NCBI GenBank assembly: GCA_016718655.1
Contig: JADKCV010000007.1
Span: 62,001-126,000, forward strand
Direction of reading: 5' to 3'
Length of the DNA stretch: 64,000 bases
From: Flavobacteriales bacterium
Lineage (GTDB): Bacteria; Bacteroidota; Bacteroidia; Flavobacteriales_F; PHOS-HE28
This document shows, one piece after another, positions 44,925 through 53,601 of this stretch (positions within the stretch are counted from its first letter, which is position 1; each line of letters starts with the position of its first letter). The notes beneath the pieces were generated by a model. It saw nothing but the letters and a program-made list of their open reading frames with translations, was not told the DNA's origin and ran no database searches. A program made the position numbers and the translations under genes.

Positions 44925-45908
44925 TCAAAGGGCAAGGTCCCTTCGACCGATCATGCGGCCAAGGTCAGGGTCCCATACCTTCAATCGTAGGCAACGGATG
45001 ATCTCTCCCGGCATGAGCGAAGTGGTCTTGGCCTGCTGAAGTTCAGGGATAGCCTCATAGACTTCAGGCAGTCGGTAGAAGGGTATCCGGGCATTGAGGT
45101 GATGGATGTGGTGATACCCGATATTTCCTGTGAACCAATGCATCACTTGATTCATCCTCATATAACTACTGCTACCAAGTGCTGCATTGACATAGCTCCA
45201 TCCATCCTTGTCCGCAAAAGTGGCCGTTGGGAAGTTATGCTGAGCATAGAACAAGTATGCTCCCAATCCCAGTGCGATGAGCGCTGGAAGAATGAAGCCG
45301 AGCAGGAAAGCCGCAGCGCCCATGAACCATGCGATACAGAAGCCCATGACCACATGTAGTACAAGAGCGACCAAGGAGTCCCAGTGCTTTTCCCGGTTGT
45401 TCAGGAAGCTCCGCACGCACATCCCATAAATGAAAACGAACAAGTAACCGAACGCGATGGTCAAGGGGTGGCGAGTGAAGTTGTAGACAGCCCGTTCACT
45501 GCGCGTCATCGACTTGTACTTCTCCTTGGTCACGATCGGATAGGACCCGATGCTGCTCGTATAAAGCTTCGAGTTGTGTTTATGGTGATGGTCGTGTGAG
45601 CGTTGCCAAATGCTGGTAGGAGCCAAGATGAACAACCCCCAAAGCGTCATGACCGCATCGGCGAACTTGCTGTTCTGTAAGATGGCCTTGTGTTGATGGT
45701 CATGGTAGATGATGAACATGCGCGCAATGGTCAACCCCGCCAGCACACTGAACGTGATACGCAACCATAAAGGGGTCGAAGGCCAAAAAATGCCGAAGTA
45801 GAGCCCCCCCAGGAAGACGCCGGTGGAGAACAGGTGCCACCAGCTCTTCCACCTGATCTCCTTGGCGAAAGGCTTGGTTGCGAGTATGAGTTCTTTTTCG
45901 GTTCGCAC
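44925..45908 (-). CDS. Membrane fatty acid desaturase
   Basis: A 327-residue protein started by GTG at 45908. The three His boxes of the membrane di-iron desaturases are present: HDHQH (~70), HDHHHKH (~105) and GYHHIHHLN (~270), interleaved with hydrophobic helices (VFLGGLYFGIFWPS, LVFIYGM-like and AWFMGAAAFLLGFILPALIA). It introduces double bonds in acyl chains, adjusting membrane fluidity. The regiospecificity is not clear. It lies 2 bases after the lipid acyltransferase gene in the same direction, so the two probably form a lipid-modification operon. Confidence 0.9.
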   Translation of the reverse strand: MRTEKELILATKPFAKEIRWKSWWHLFSTGVFLGGLYFGIFWPSTPLWLRITFSVLAGLTIARMFIIYHDHQHKAILQNSKFADAVMTLWGLFILAPTSIWQRSHDHHHKHNSKLYTSSIGSYPIVTKEKYKSMTRSERAVYNFTRHPLTIAFGYLFVFIYGMCVRSFLNNREKHWDSLVALVLHVVMGFCIAWFMGAAAFLLGFILPALIALGLGAYLFYAQHNFPTATFADKDGWSYVNAALGSSSYMRMNQVMHWFTGNIGYHHIHHLNARIPFYRLPEVYEAIPELQQAKTTSLMPGEIIRCLRLKVWDPDLGRMIGRRDLAL

Positions 45909-45910
45909 GA

Positions 45911-46792
45911 CTACTTAACAGTTGAAGGTCGCCGATGTTTCCAGCGGCGATGGGTCCAGAGCCAAAGTTCGGGATACTTTCGAATATCCCGTTCCAATCG
46001 ACGGGTGTGTACCTCGGTGATCTCACCGTCCCGTGTGTGGGTCGGATCGGCCACCAAGGTCTCCATCGACATACAATAGTAACCCCGTTCGGGGCGCGTG
46101 ATGCTGATGTATATCACCGGCTTGTCAAGTTTCCTGGCCAATCCTTCGGTACCTTGGAACACCGGGGTGTCCTGGTTCAGGAAGGTCATCCAGTAGGCGC
46201 GCTCCGGTGAGGGGGTCTGGTCGGCGATGAAGGCCGTGGCCGTCAATAGGCCCCTGTCCCTGATCATGGCCTTACTGGTCTCCCGCATGGTATACAGCTT
46301 GGTCCCGTGCCGGGTGCGCATGTGGTGCATCAACCGATCGAAACGAGCGTTGGCCAGGGGGTGGAAGATCACGTAAAGCTGCGGGATGTCCCGCTCCTGG
46401 CTGTACCGCGCACCTGCCAGCTCCCAGTTACCATAATGACCGAGCACGAGAATGACGCTGCGCTTCTCCTGGGCATACTGTTGCAAGATGTCCTTCCCCC
46501 TGAACTCCACTCGCTTGCGTACCTCTTCGGGACTGATGGTCAGGGTCTTCAGGGTCTCCAAAGTAAGGTCGCAGAACCAGCGGTAGAACTTCGATGCGAT
46601 GGCCTTCAACTCAGCTTCGTCCTTTTCCGGAAAGCTGTTCCGCAGGTTGTTCATCACCACCTCCTTGCGATAGCCCAATACCTTGTAGATCAAGAAGTAG
46701 ATCCCGTCGGAGAGCAGGTAGAGCAGGGGGAATGGCAATAGGGAGATGCCATAGATGAAGGGCAGTGCCACGAAATACCCCAAGGTTCCCAT
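45911..46792 (-). CDS. LpxL/HtrB-like lipid A acyltransferase
   Basis: A 293-residue protein with one N-terminal membrane helix (LPFIYGISLLPFPLLYLL) and the catalytic GHYGNWE motif (H-x4-E) at ~118-124. Later conserved parts include IADQTPSPERAYWMTFLNQD and PELWLWTHRRWKHR. It transfers a secondary acyl chain to lipid A in outer-membrane biogenesis. It is followed 2 bases later by the desaturase gene. Confidence 0.92.
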   Translation of the reverse strand: MGTLGYFVALPFIYGISLLPFPLLYLLSDGIYFLIYKVLGYRKEVVMNNLRNSFPEKDEAELKAIASKFYRWFCDLTLETLKTLTISPEEVRKRVEFRGKDILQQYAQEKRSVILVLGHYGNWELAGARYSQERDIPQLYVIFHPLANARFDRLMHHMRTRHGTKLYTMRETSKAMIRDRGLLTATAFIADQTPSPERAYWMTFLNQDTPVFQGTEGLARKLDKPVIYISITRPERGYYCMSMETLVADPTHTRDGEITEVHTRRLERDIRKYPELWLWTHRRWKHRRPSTVK

Positions 46793-46825
46793 CCGGGTGC
46801 AAAGTTACGGGCTGCGTCGGGGGGC

Positions 46826-47461
46826 TTACGCGAACAATTCCTTCCGCCCGATGATGCTACAGATGGGGCAGGTGTGCGGGTCATGGGCCTTCGCCGGGCA
46901 GTATTCCCGACCGAAATAGATCATCTGCAGGTGCAGGTCGGCCCAGCGCTCCTTTGGGAACAGTTTCTTCAGGTCGGCCTCAGTGTGTTCCACGCTCTTG
47001 CCGGTGCTCAAACCCCAACGCCAAGCGAGCCGGTGGATGTGGGTGTCCACCGGGAAGGCCGGCATCCCGAAGGCCTGCACCATCACCACGCTGGCGGTCT
47101 TGTGGCCCACGCCGGGCATACGTTCCAGGGCGGCCATGTTCGCTGGTACCTCACCACCGTGCTCTTCAAGGATGATCCGTGACAGCCCATGGATCCCCTT
47201 GCTCTTCATGGGGGAGAGCCCACATGGCCGGATGATGTCCTGGATCTCCTCCACGCTCAGCTTCACCATCTGCTGCGGTGTGCGCGCCTGGGCAAAGAGC
47301 AAGGGCGTGATCTCGTTCACCTTCTTGTCCGTGCACTGGGCACTCAGGACCACGGCCACCAGCAAGGTGTAGGGGTCGGTATGGTCAAGGGGGATCGTCG
47401 TCTTGGGGTAAAGCTCCGTGAGCTTTTCGGCGACGAAGCCAGCCTTTTCCTTGCGGGTCAT
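46826..47461 (-). CDS. nth: Endonuclease III (DNA glycosylase/AP lyase)
   Basis: A 211-residue protein. The catalytic Lys is in ERMPGVGHKTASVV, the helix-hairpin-helix, and the catalytic Asp is in FPVDTHIHRLAWRWG. The C-terminal Fe-S loop (YCPAKAHDPHTCPICSIIG) has three Cys only, spaced C-x9-C-x2-C; the usual fourth Cys is absent, so the cluster may be missing or altered. The enzyme removes oxidised pyrimidines in base excision repair. The start overlaps the stop of the DUF6702 gene (ATGA). Confidence 0.93.
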   Translation of the reverse strand: MTRKEKAGFVAEKLTELYPKTTIPLDHTDPYTLLVAVVLSAQCTDKKVNEITPLLFAQARTPQQMVKLSVEEIQDIIRPCGLSPMKSKGIHGLSRIILEEHGGEVPANMAALERMPGVGHKTASVVMVQAFGMPAFPVDTHIHRLAWRWGLSTGKSVEHTEADLKKLFPKERWADLHLQMIYFGREYCPAKAHDPHTCPICSIIGRKELFA

Positions 47462-47943
47462 GGTGCAGAGAAGGTGACCGCTGGCGTGTTGAGGATGAAG
47501 GTATGTGACCGCATTGGTCGACCTACCTGTTCCACATGCACGATGTTCTGCTGCTCGTAATACAGGTCCTGCAGCAAGGTGTTCGAAACCGTTAGCGCAC
47601 CAAGGCTATCCACATTGTTCACTTGCAGGAAGCAGAAGAGCGTTTCGCCTTCCAGCTCGCGACCCACCCAGGTCCAGCTCAGCGGATCGCCGTTCATGCT
47701 CATCACCAAATGCTCTTGGAAATATGCGTTCAGGATGCTGTCGGCCTTGGGGTGCTCCTTATCGGAGTTCAGCTTCAACAGGGCCACGTTCTCCAAGGCG
47801 TGTTCGATGTCGTGGGCGGTCATCTGCCAGGTCAGGTCGAGGGTCTGAGAGGTGGGCGTGTGGCGTATGGTGAGGATGGAGACGAAGAAGTCGTGCGGCG
47901 CGAGCAGACCTACCAGGACCGGAACCAGGAGAAGGGACTTCAT
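47458..47943 (-). CDS. DUF6702 family secreted protein
   Basis: A 161-residue protein with an N-terminal hydrophobic signal (MKSLLLVPVLVGLLAPHDFF) running into the family opening HDFFVSILTIRHTP (family HPFYVSVTEI). Further family features include the SLDLTWQMTAHDIEHALEN-type strand-helix and the closing NTLLQDLYYEQQNIVHVE. Function unknown. The four-base overlap with nth implies translational coupling, though no functional link is obvious. Confidence 0.8.
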   Translation of the reverse strand: MKSLLLVPVLVGLLAPHDFFVSILTIRHTPTSQTLDLTWQMTAHDIEHALENVALLKLNSDKEHPKADSILNAYFQEHLVMSMNGDPLSWTWVGRELEGETLFCFLQVNNVDSLGALTVSNTLLQDLYYEQQNIVHVEQVGRPMRSHTFILNTPAVTFSAP

Positions 47944-48026
47944 GGTGAAGCAAAGATGCGGGTAAGTGCCCTGTAGGCCTCGGTATGACGGCTGTCAAGG
48001 CCGAAAGGCCCGGATCGACCTCGATG

Positions 48027-48884
48027 TCAGTCCTTGATGAGCCGATGGACGATCGTTCGCTCGTCGACCTGGACGCTCAGGATATACGCACCAGCGTCAA
48101 GCCCGCTCAAGTCCAAGGTCATTGGAGATCCAGTGAAAGGCGACCAACGAACGGTTCGCGAGTGCAGGTCGAGGATACGCACCGAGCTGGTCACGGTACC
48201 TGTGGGAATATGCACCGTGACAAGGTCTTCGGCCGGGATCGGGAACACCCGTAATCCCGGTTCACGATCGATGGAAGTGATGCCGACCGTCCCCCGATTG
48301 ATCGCATGATCCATGATGACCAGGGTCCGGGCTCCTTGCACATAGGCGTTCACCCTGATCCAGCCATAGAGCGTGTCGATCCCGGCTAGCATCCGAACAC
48401 CGATGAAATGTTCACCGATACCAAGCCATTCGTTGATGATCGGTGCAGAGGCCTGGCCATAAGACTCGGACCATAGATAGACCTGACCCTGGATGAAACT
48501 GTCCAGAGCGGAAATGGTATGGCCCATCGGAAGTGTATCGGCTAAAAGCGCGATGTACTGACCTGGACAGCATCCGTTCGATGTGTCCAGATGCGCGATA
48601 ATGGACACCCAAGGTTCAGGTTGAAGCTGGCACCCACCCGCTCCACCACCCAGACCCCCTCCGCCGTAGGTGAAGAAGCGTGCATCATACACCCCGTCGC
48701 TGTCCAGGTCGATCTGGAATTGCTCCGGTGGGTAACCCGAATGGTGAACGTTCAATTCGCTCAAAAGGGTGTCCGGTGCCACATCGACATAGTGGTCACC
48801 CACGCCGACCATTCCTGCGATGATCGACTGACCAGAAGAAGCGCTCACCAACAGCAGGCTGAGGAGACCGACAATGGATCTCAT
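48027..48884 (-). CDS. Secreted protein with T9SS type A sorting domain
   Basis: A 285-residue protein from the ATG at 48884 (MRSIVGLLSLLLVSASSGQS, a signal peptide). The mature part begins with a region containing FQIDLDSDGVYDARFF, a calcium-loop-like DxDxDG. Two Cys pairs (GGCQLQPE and NGCCPGQY) and a YGWIRVNAYVQGARTLVI strand follow. The C-terminus (LRVFPIPAEDLVTVHIPTG ... VHRLIKD) is a sorting domain. Longer N-terminal extension is possible because the promoter box lies at 48984-48991. Function unknown. Confidence 0.8.
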   Translation of the reverse strand: MRSIVGLLSLLLVSASSGQSIIAGMVGVGDHYVDVAPDTLLSELNVHHSGYPPEQFQIDLDSDGVYDARFFTYGGGGLGGGAGGCQLQPEPWVSIIAHLDTSNGCCPGQYIALLADTLPMGHTISALDSFIQGQVYLWSESYGQASAPIINEWLGIGEHFIGVRMLAGIDTLYGWIRVNAYVQGARTLVIMDHAINRGTVGITSIDREPGLRVFPIPAEDLVTVHIPTGTVTSSVRILDLHSRTVRWSPFTGSPMTLDLSGLDAGAYILSVQVDERTIVHRLIKD

Positions 48885-48983
48885 TCGACCATGCGCATGG
48901 CGCATGCGTTCTGGTAGGTATCCTGTCAATGTCGCCGTAGCCATGTTCGATGTAGGGATCGCTTGGTCGTGATGCAGGAACAC

Positions 48984-48991
48984 GAAAGGTA
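48984..48991 (-). promoter_or_regulatory. -7 box TACCTTTC upstream of the T9SS gene
   Basis: Minus-strand TACCTTTC, one mismatch from TAnnTTTG, in the divergent region shared with the M1 peptidase. Confidence 0.4.
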
Positions 48992-49062
48992 GCAAATTGC
49001 TGTGGCTTGGCCGACTTCCTTCTCCCAGAAAGCACCCTCCGGTCACCTGCGATGAGGCCCTT

Positions 49063-49070
49063 TACCTTCG
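49063..49070 (+). promoter_or_regulatory. -7 box TACCTTCG of the M1 peptidase gene
   Basis: One mismatch from TAnnTTTG; ends 5 bases before the ATG at 49076, as expected for a leaderless mRNA. Confidence 0.5.
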
Positions 49071-49075
49071 CAGCC

Positions 49076-51430
49076 ATGGTGATGCAGCGCTCCCTTCTTG
49101 TGATCAGCTTGTTGAACGGGCTTTTTTCCTTCGCCCAGGACAGCCCCCGCTATGGCCGCGACAAGTTCCGCCAGCTGGACCAGGAACTACCGACACCCAA
49201 CGAGCAACGCACGGCAAGCGGCGCGCCTGGCCATGCCTACTGGCAGATGAAGGCGGATTACGACATCACCGTGGAGATCGATGATGCCAGCCAGAAGCTC
49301 ACCGGCAGTGAGACCATCACTTACCACAACCAGAGCCCCGACAAGCTGGACTACCTGTGGCTGCAGCTGGACGCCAACATCTTCGAACCAAACAGCGATG
49401 CCAACCTCATCCGTACGGGCACCATTGGCGATAGCGTGAGCCTGAAGACCCTGAAAGGCTGGGTGGAGCCCTTCGACGGCGGTTTCCGCATCACCAGCGT
49501 CACCGATGCGGCAGGTGGCAAGTTGAAGTACACCATCAACAAGACGATGATGCGCATCGACCTGCCCAAGCCCCTGGCCCCGGGTGCGGTCTACAGCTTC
49601 AAGATCGGCTGGTGGTTCCCCATCAACGACCGCGACAAGGTGGGCGGGCGCAGTGGCTACGAGTACTTCGCCGAAGAGGACAATTTCCTCTACACCATCG
49701 CGCAGTTCTACCCCCGCATGTGCGCCTACATGGACTACAGCGGCTGGATGCACAAACAGTTCATCGGCAATGGCGAGTTCACCCTCGACTTCGGCGACTA
49801 CACCCTGCGCATCACCGTGCCCAGCGACCACATCGTGGGGGCCACCGGCACCTTGCAGAACGAAAGTGCCGTGCTCTCAGCAGAGCAGCGCAACCGCCTG
49901 GCCAAGGCCCGCAGCGCCGACCAGCCTGTAATGATCGTGACACCGCAGGAGGCCGCGGATGCAGAGAAAACGAAGGCCACGGGCAAGAAGACCTGGATCT
50001 ACAAGGCACAGAACGTGCGCGATGTCGCCTTCGCCAGCAGCCGCAAGTTCATCTGGGACGGCATGAACCAGCGTGTGGGCAAGAACAACGTGCTCTGCAT
50101 GAGCTACTACCCCAAGGAGGGCAACCCGCTGTGGGAGCAGTACAGCACCAAGGTGGTGGCCCACACCATCAAGACCTACAGCAAGTACACCTGCGACTAC
50201 ATCTATCCGGTGGCCATCAGCGTGCACACCGACCGCATCGGCATGGAGTATCCCATGATCTGCTTCAACGGCGGACGGCCCGAGAAGGACGGCACCTACA
50301 GCGAGCGCACCAAGTATGGCATGATCGGTGTGATCATCCACGAGGTGGGCCACAACTTCTTCCCCATGATCATCAACAGCGATGAGCGCCAGTGGACCTG
50401 GATGGACGAAGGCTTGAACACCTTCACCCAATACCTCACCGAGCAGGAGTGGGACCGCGATTATCCCAGCTGGCGCGGCAAACCCCGTAACATCGTGGAT
50501 TACATGAAAGGCGACCCGGACGCTGCGCCGGACAAGGTGAAGGCCCGCATCGAACCCATCATGACCAACAGTGAGAGCCTCACGCAATTCGGCAACAACG
50601 CCTACGGCAAGCCCTGCACGGCGCTGAACATCCTGCGCGAGACCGTCATGGGCCGCGAACTGTTCGACCACGCCTTCAAGACCTACGCCGAGCGCTGGAA
50701 ATTCAAACACCCCACGCCGGCCGACTTCTTCCGCACCATGGAGGATGCCAGCGGCGTGGACCTCGACTGGTTCTGGCGTGGCTGGTTCTACACCACGGAC
50801 CATGTGGACATCGCGCTCACCGATCTCAAGTACAAGCGCATGGACCCGCGCGATCCGCTCTTGGCCGAGCAGTTGAAACGCCAGGACAAGGCCTCCGAGC
50901 CCATCGACCTGAGCCGCGAGCGCAACAAGACCGATGTGTCCGAAGTGATGCTCGAAAAGGACCCGACCACCCGCGATTTCTACAACAATTTCGACCCGCT
51001 TACCGCCACCGAACGCGATGTGGTGGCTTATGAAAAGTGGAAGAAGAGTCTGCAGCCCGATGAGTTGGCCCTCCTCGAGGTGGAACTGCATCTCTATGAA
51101 CTCTCCTTCAAGAACATCGGCGGCTTGGTGATGCCCGTGATCCTGGAATGGGAATACGCCGACGGCACCAAAGAAGTGGACCGCATCCCCGCCGAGCTCT
51201 GGAAGACCAGCGACGAGGTCACCAAGGTCTTCGTGAAACGCAAGGAAGTTCAGCGCGTAACGCTGGATCCCTTCCTGGAGACCGCCGATTGCGACCTCAA
51301 CAACAACAGCTGGCCGCCGCGCATGGTGCCCACACGCTTCGATGTGTTCAAGGAGCAGCAGTGGCGCCAGCCGAACCCCATGCAGTTGGAACGTAACCGG
51401 ATGACGGGTGGGGAGATGAAGGGGAAGTGA
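49076..51430 (+). CDS. M1 family metallopeptidase, secreted
   Basis: A 784-residue protein from the ATG at 49076 (MVMQRSLLVISLLNGLFSFA, a signal peptide). The N-terminal part is the beta-saddle of gluzincin aminopeptidases (KADYDITVEIDDASQKLTGS). The zinc site HEVGHNFFPMI with Glu in WMDEGLNTF (HExxH-x18-E) is intact at ~445-470. A C-terminal helical and beta region follows without a visible sorting domain, so it probably acts in the periplasm or is lipid-free in the envelope. Bacteroidota have several such large M1 peptidases for nutritional proteolysis; the exact specificity is unknown. Confidence 0.92.
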   Translation: MVMQRSLLVISLLNGLFSFAQDSPRYGRDKFRQLDQELPTPNEQRTASGAPGHAYWQMKADYDITVEIDDASQKLTGSETITYHNQSPDKLDYLWLQLDANIFEPNSDANLIRTGTIGDSVSLKTLKGWVEPFDGGFRITSVTDAAGGKLKYTINKTMMRIDLPKPLAPGAVYSFKIGWWFPINDRDKVGGRSGYEYFAEEDNFLYTIAQFYPRMCAYMDYSGWMHKQFIGNGEFTLDFGDYTLRITVPSDHIVGATGTLQNESAVLSAEQRNRLAKARSADQPVMIVTPQEAADAEKTKATGKKTWIYKAQNVRDVAFASSRKFIWDGMNQRVGKNNVLCMSYYPKEGNPLWEQYSTKVVAHTIKTYSKYTCDYIYPVAISVHTDRIGMEYPMICFNGGRPEKDGTYSERTKYGMIGVIIHEVGHNFFPMIINSDERQWTWMDEGLNTFTQYLTEQEWDRDYPSWRGKPRNIVDYMKGDPDAAPDKVKARIEPIMTNSESLTQFGNNAYGKPCTALNILRETVMGRELFDHAFKTYAERWKFKHPTPADFFRTMEDASGVDLDWFWRGWFYTTDHVDIALTDLKYKRMDPRDPLLAEQLKRQDKASEPIDLSRERNKTDVSEVMLEKDPTTRDFYNNFDPLTATERDVVAYEKWKKSLQPDELALLEVELHLYELSFKNIGGLVMPVILEWEYADGTKEVDRIPAELWKTSDEVTKVFVKRKEVQRVTLDPFLETADCDLNNNSWPPRMVPTRFDVFKEQQWRQPNPMQLERNRMTGGEMKGK

Positions 51431-51433
51431 GGT

Positions 51434-52699
51434 TCACCTCACCTCCACAAGCCGCACCCGGTACGGGTCGGGCGACCAGACCGCAGACTCGAGTGCGGGA
51501 TGCTGCATCTGCCGGAGCCGATAGCGGCCCGGCGACAACGGCTTCATCGTGAACCCGAACGACTGCGGCTGCATGTCCTCGCATTGCGCTGGGAGTGTCG
51601 CACCGAAATAGAGAAAGACATCGCGCGCACCACCATCCTTCGGGGCAGGTTGCACCTTGGCATACGCCTCATACTGCCCGCAGGAGCCGCCGATCCAGTG
51701 GAAGGTCACGGTGAGCTCATCGTGGCTGGTCGGAGCGGCCGGTAGGATTGTCAGGTCCATCTCGGAGATCTCCGTCCAGATGCTGTCCGGGTCCACGGTG
51801 AAGGAGATGGGCACGGACTGGCGGATGTAGCGGTAGACGGTGCGGTCGCTTGATACAGCGATGTCCTCGACCGAGGCGGGCGTCCACCGTTGACTGAGGC
51901 GCACCACGCGTTTCAGTTCGGCATCGAGTTCGGGATAGTTGCCGCCGTTCAGGTGCACCTCGTGGATGTAGCCGCTTTCCTCCACCATCGCGGAACCGGT
52001 GATCGTGGTGCGCACATTCAGCCGCTCGATCAAGGGCTTGCTGAAACGCGTGTGCAGCTGCCGATGGAACCAGGCCTCGCCGCCTGGATGCTGCGGTGCT
52101 GCCGCCTTGGTGGGTTCGGGCAGGGGCGCGTAGAGGCTCCACCCGAAGTTCAGGATGTTGAGCGGTCGGATCCAACCGGGCACGCGGCCGCCGCGTTGAA
52201 GCTCAAGCAGCCCACCATGGCATGCGATAGTGTCCATCGTTCCGAAAGGCTGCTCCAAGGCCAGACCGGGGCGCTGTGCGTCGCGCGGGTACCGATCTTG
52301 TACAGGTGGTTGGTCAGCCAAACAGCGCGTAAGCTCCGGCAGATCGAACCGGTACCATCCGCTGGTGAATGGGACATGGATGATCGGATAGGGCATATCG
52401 CCCCAAAGGCCTTCAAGGTCCACCCGCATCTCCTGACCGGTCCACTTGTGGCGGATGGTCCACGTGATGGAGGAGCGGCCGCAACCGGTCTGGAAGTTGA
52501 GGAACAACAGGCTATCACCGGAGTAGTGGATGCTCGTCCGTGGCCCATCACCCGGGCTGATCGCGTACGACATGGAGGTGTCGCGTACCGCCGGGTAGGG
52601 CAGCTCGAGTCGCACCGAGATGCTGGAGCAACAGCATTGGGCTCTTGCGACGGAAGGGCCGAACAGGAAGGGCAGGAGGAGCAGGAGGGTGCGACGCAT
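51434..52699 (-). CDS. Secreted protein with a TonB-C-like region, function unknown
   Basis: A 421-residue protein from the ATG at 52699 (MRRTLLLLLPFLFGPSVARA, a signal peptide) followed at once by QCCCSS. Residues ~225-295 (TTITGSAMVEESGYIHEVHL, NGGNYPELDAELKRVVRLSQ, RWTPAS) resemble the TonB C-terminal-like domain seen in many Bacteroidota periplasmic proteins. The rest is unrecognised. It lies 38 bases after the lipid-kinase gene in the same direction, forming the last cistron of a three-gene unit. Confidence 0.65.
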   Translation of the reverse strand: MRRTLLLLLPFLFGPSVARAQCCCSSISVRLELPYPAVRDTSMSYAISPGDGPRTSIHYSGDSLLFLNFQTGCGRSSITWTIRHKWTGQEMRVDLEGLWGDMPYPIIHVPFTSGWYRFDLPELTRCLADQPPVQDRYPRDAQRPGLALEQPFGTMDTIACHGGLLELQRGGRVPGWIRPLNILNFGWSLYAPLPEPTKAAAPQHPGGEAWFHRQLHTRFSKPLIERLNVRTTITGSAMVEESGYIHEVHLNGGNYPELDAELKRVVRLSQRWTPASVEDIAVSSDRTVYRYIRQSVPISFTVDPDSIWTEISEMDLTILPAAPTSHDELTVTFHWIGGSCGQYEAYAKVQPAPKDGGARDVFLYFGATLPAQCEDMQPQSFGFTMKPLSPGRYRLRQMQHPALESAVWSPDPYRVRLVEVR

Positions 52700-52737
52700 G
52701 ACGTCGCTCCGTACACGCGATCGGTCGAAGGGTTCGA

Positions 52738-53601
52738 TCAACGCACCACCCAAAGCCGCTGCGCCTCCAACCGGAACAGGATGTCGTGCCCCACTTCCAA
52801 GGGTTCGCCGTCAAGGTGGGCGATCGTATCCCGTTGCCATACTCGAGCCTCCGTGGCGGTGAGATTCCGGATGTACGCACTGTTGTCCGCCTTGTGCGTG
52901 TAGATCTGAACGAATGCCTTGATCAAGTGGAAGAACCCTGGCTTGCGGACCAGACGCAATTCCGCCATGCCATCGTCGGGCTTGCTTCCCGGGCTGATGT
53001 CCGCGCCGTTCCCGAACTCGCGGGTGTTGCAGAAGACGAGCATCAGCACTTGGTGTTCCGCAGTATTGCCATCGATCGTCATCCTCACGGGCATGGGTGC
53101 CGCACCGAGGATCTCCTGCACGATGATCTTCGCATAGCCGAACATCCCGCGCCCCTTGCTCTTGTCGAAGCGATGGGCCACCCGCGCATCGAAACCGATG
53201 CCTGCCGTGCCCAGGAACAGGTGCTCGTTGAGGTAACAGACGTCCATGGCCGCTGCCGGCAAGGTCAACGCATGGCGCAAGGCCGAGGTGGGTTCCAGTG
53301 GCAGGCCCAGCGACCGTGCATAGCCGTTGCCACTGCCCATGGCCACGATACCCATGGGGACAGAGGATCCCAGAAGCCCTTGGGCAATGGCGTTGTTGGT
53401 GCCATCCCCACCCACACTGATCACCCGGTCGAAAGCTAGCGCGACCGCCTCTCGGGCCAGTTCCGTGCCATGGCCCGGACCTTCGATCTCCCGCAGTTCA
53501 AGCTCGGCTCCGATCTCCTGTCGCACGACCTTGGCGATGGCCTTGATCCGCGGCGCCTGTTTCTTGCCCGACCGTGGGTTGTAGATCACCATCGCCTTCA
53601 T
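52738..53601 (-). CDS. Diacylglycerol/lipid kinase family protein (YegS-like)
   Basis: A 287-residue protein with the family motifs VIYNPRSGKKQ near the start, ISVGGDGTNNAIAQGLLG (GGDGT nucleotide-binding loop) and MGSGNGYARSLGLP. The C-terminal beta domain (ADISPGSKPDDGMAELRLVR) is complete. It phosphorylates a lipid such as diacylglycerol. It overlaps the upstream LtaS-like gene by 4 bases (ATGA at 53598-53601), so it may recycle the diacylglycerol that glycerophosphate transferases of the LtaS type release (inference). Confidence 0.9.
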   Translation of the reverse strand: MKAMVIYNPRSGKKQAPRIKAIAKVVRQEIGAELELREIEGPGHGTELAREAVALAFDRVISVGGDGTNNAIAQGLLGSSVPMGIVAMGSGNGYARSLGLPLEPTSALRHALTLPAAAMDVCYLNEHLFLGTAGIGFDARVAHRFDKSKGRGMFGYAKIIVQEILGAAPMPVRMTIDGNTAEHQVLMLVFCNTREFGNGADISPGSKPDDGMAELRLVRKPGFFHLIKAFVQIYTHKADNSAYIRNLTATEARVWQRDTIAHLDGEPLEVGHDILFRLEAQRLWVVR

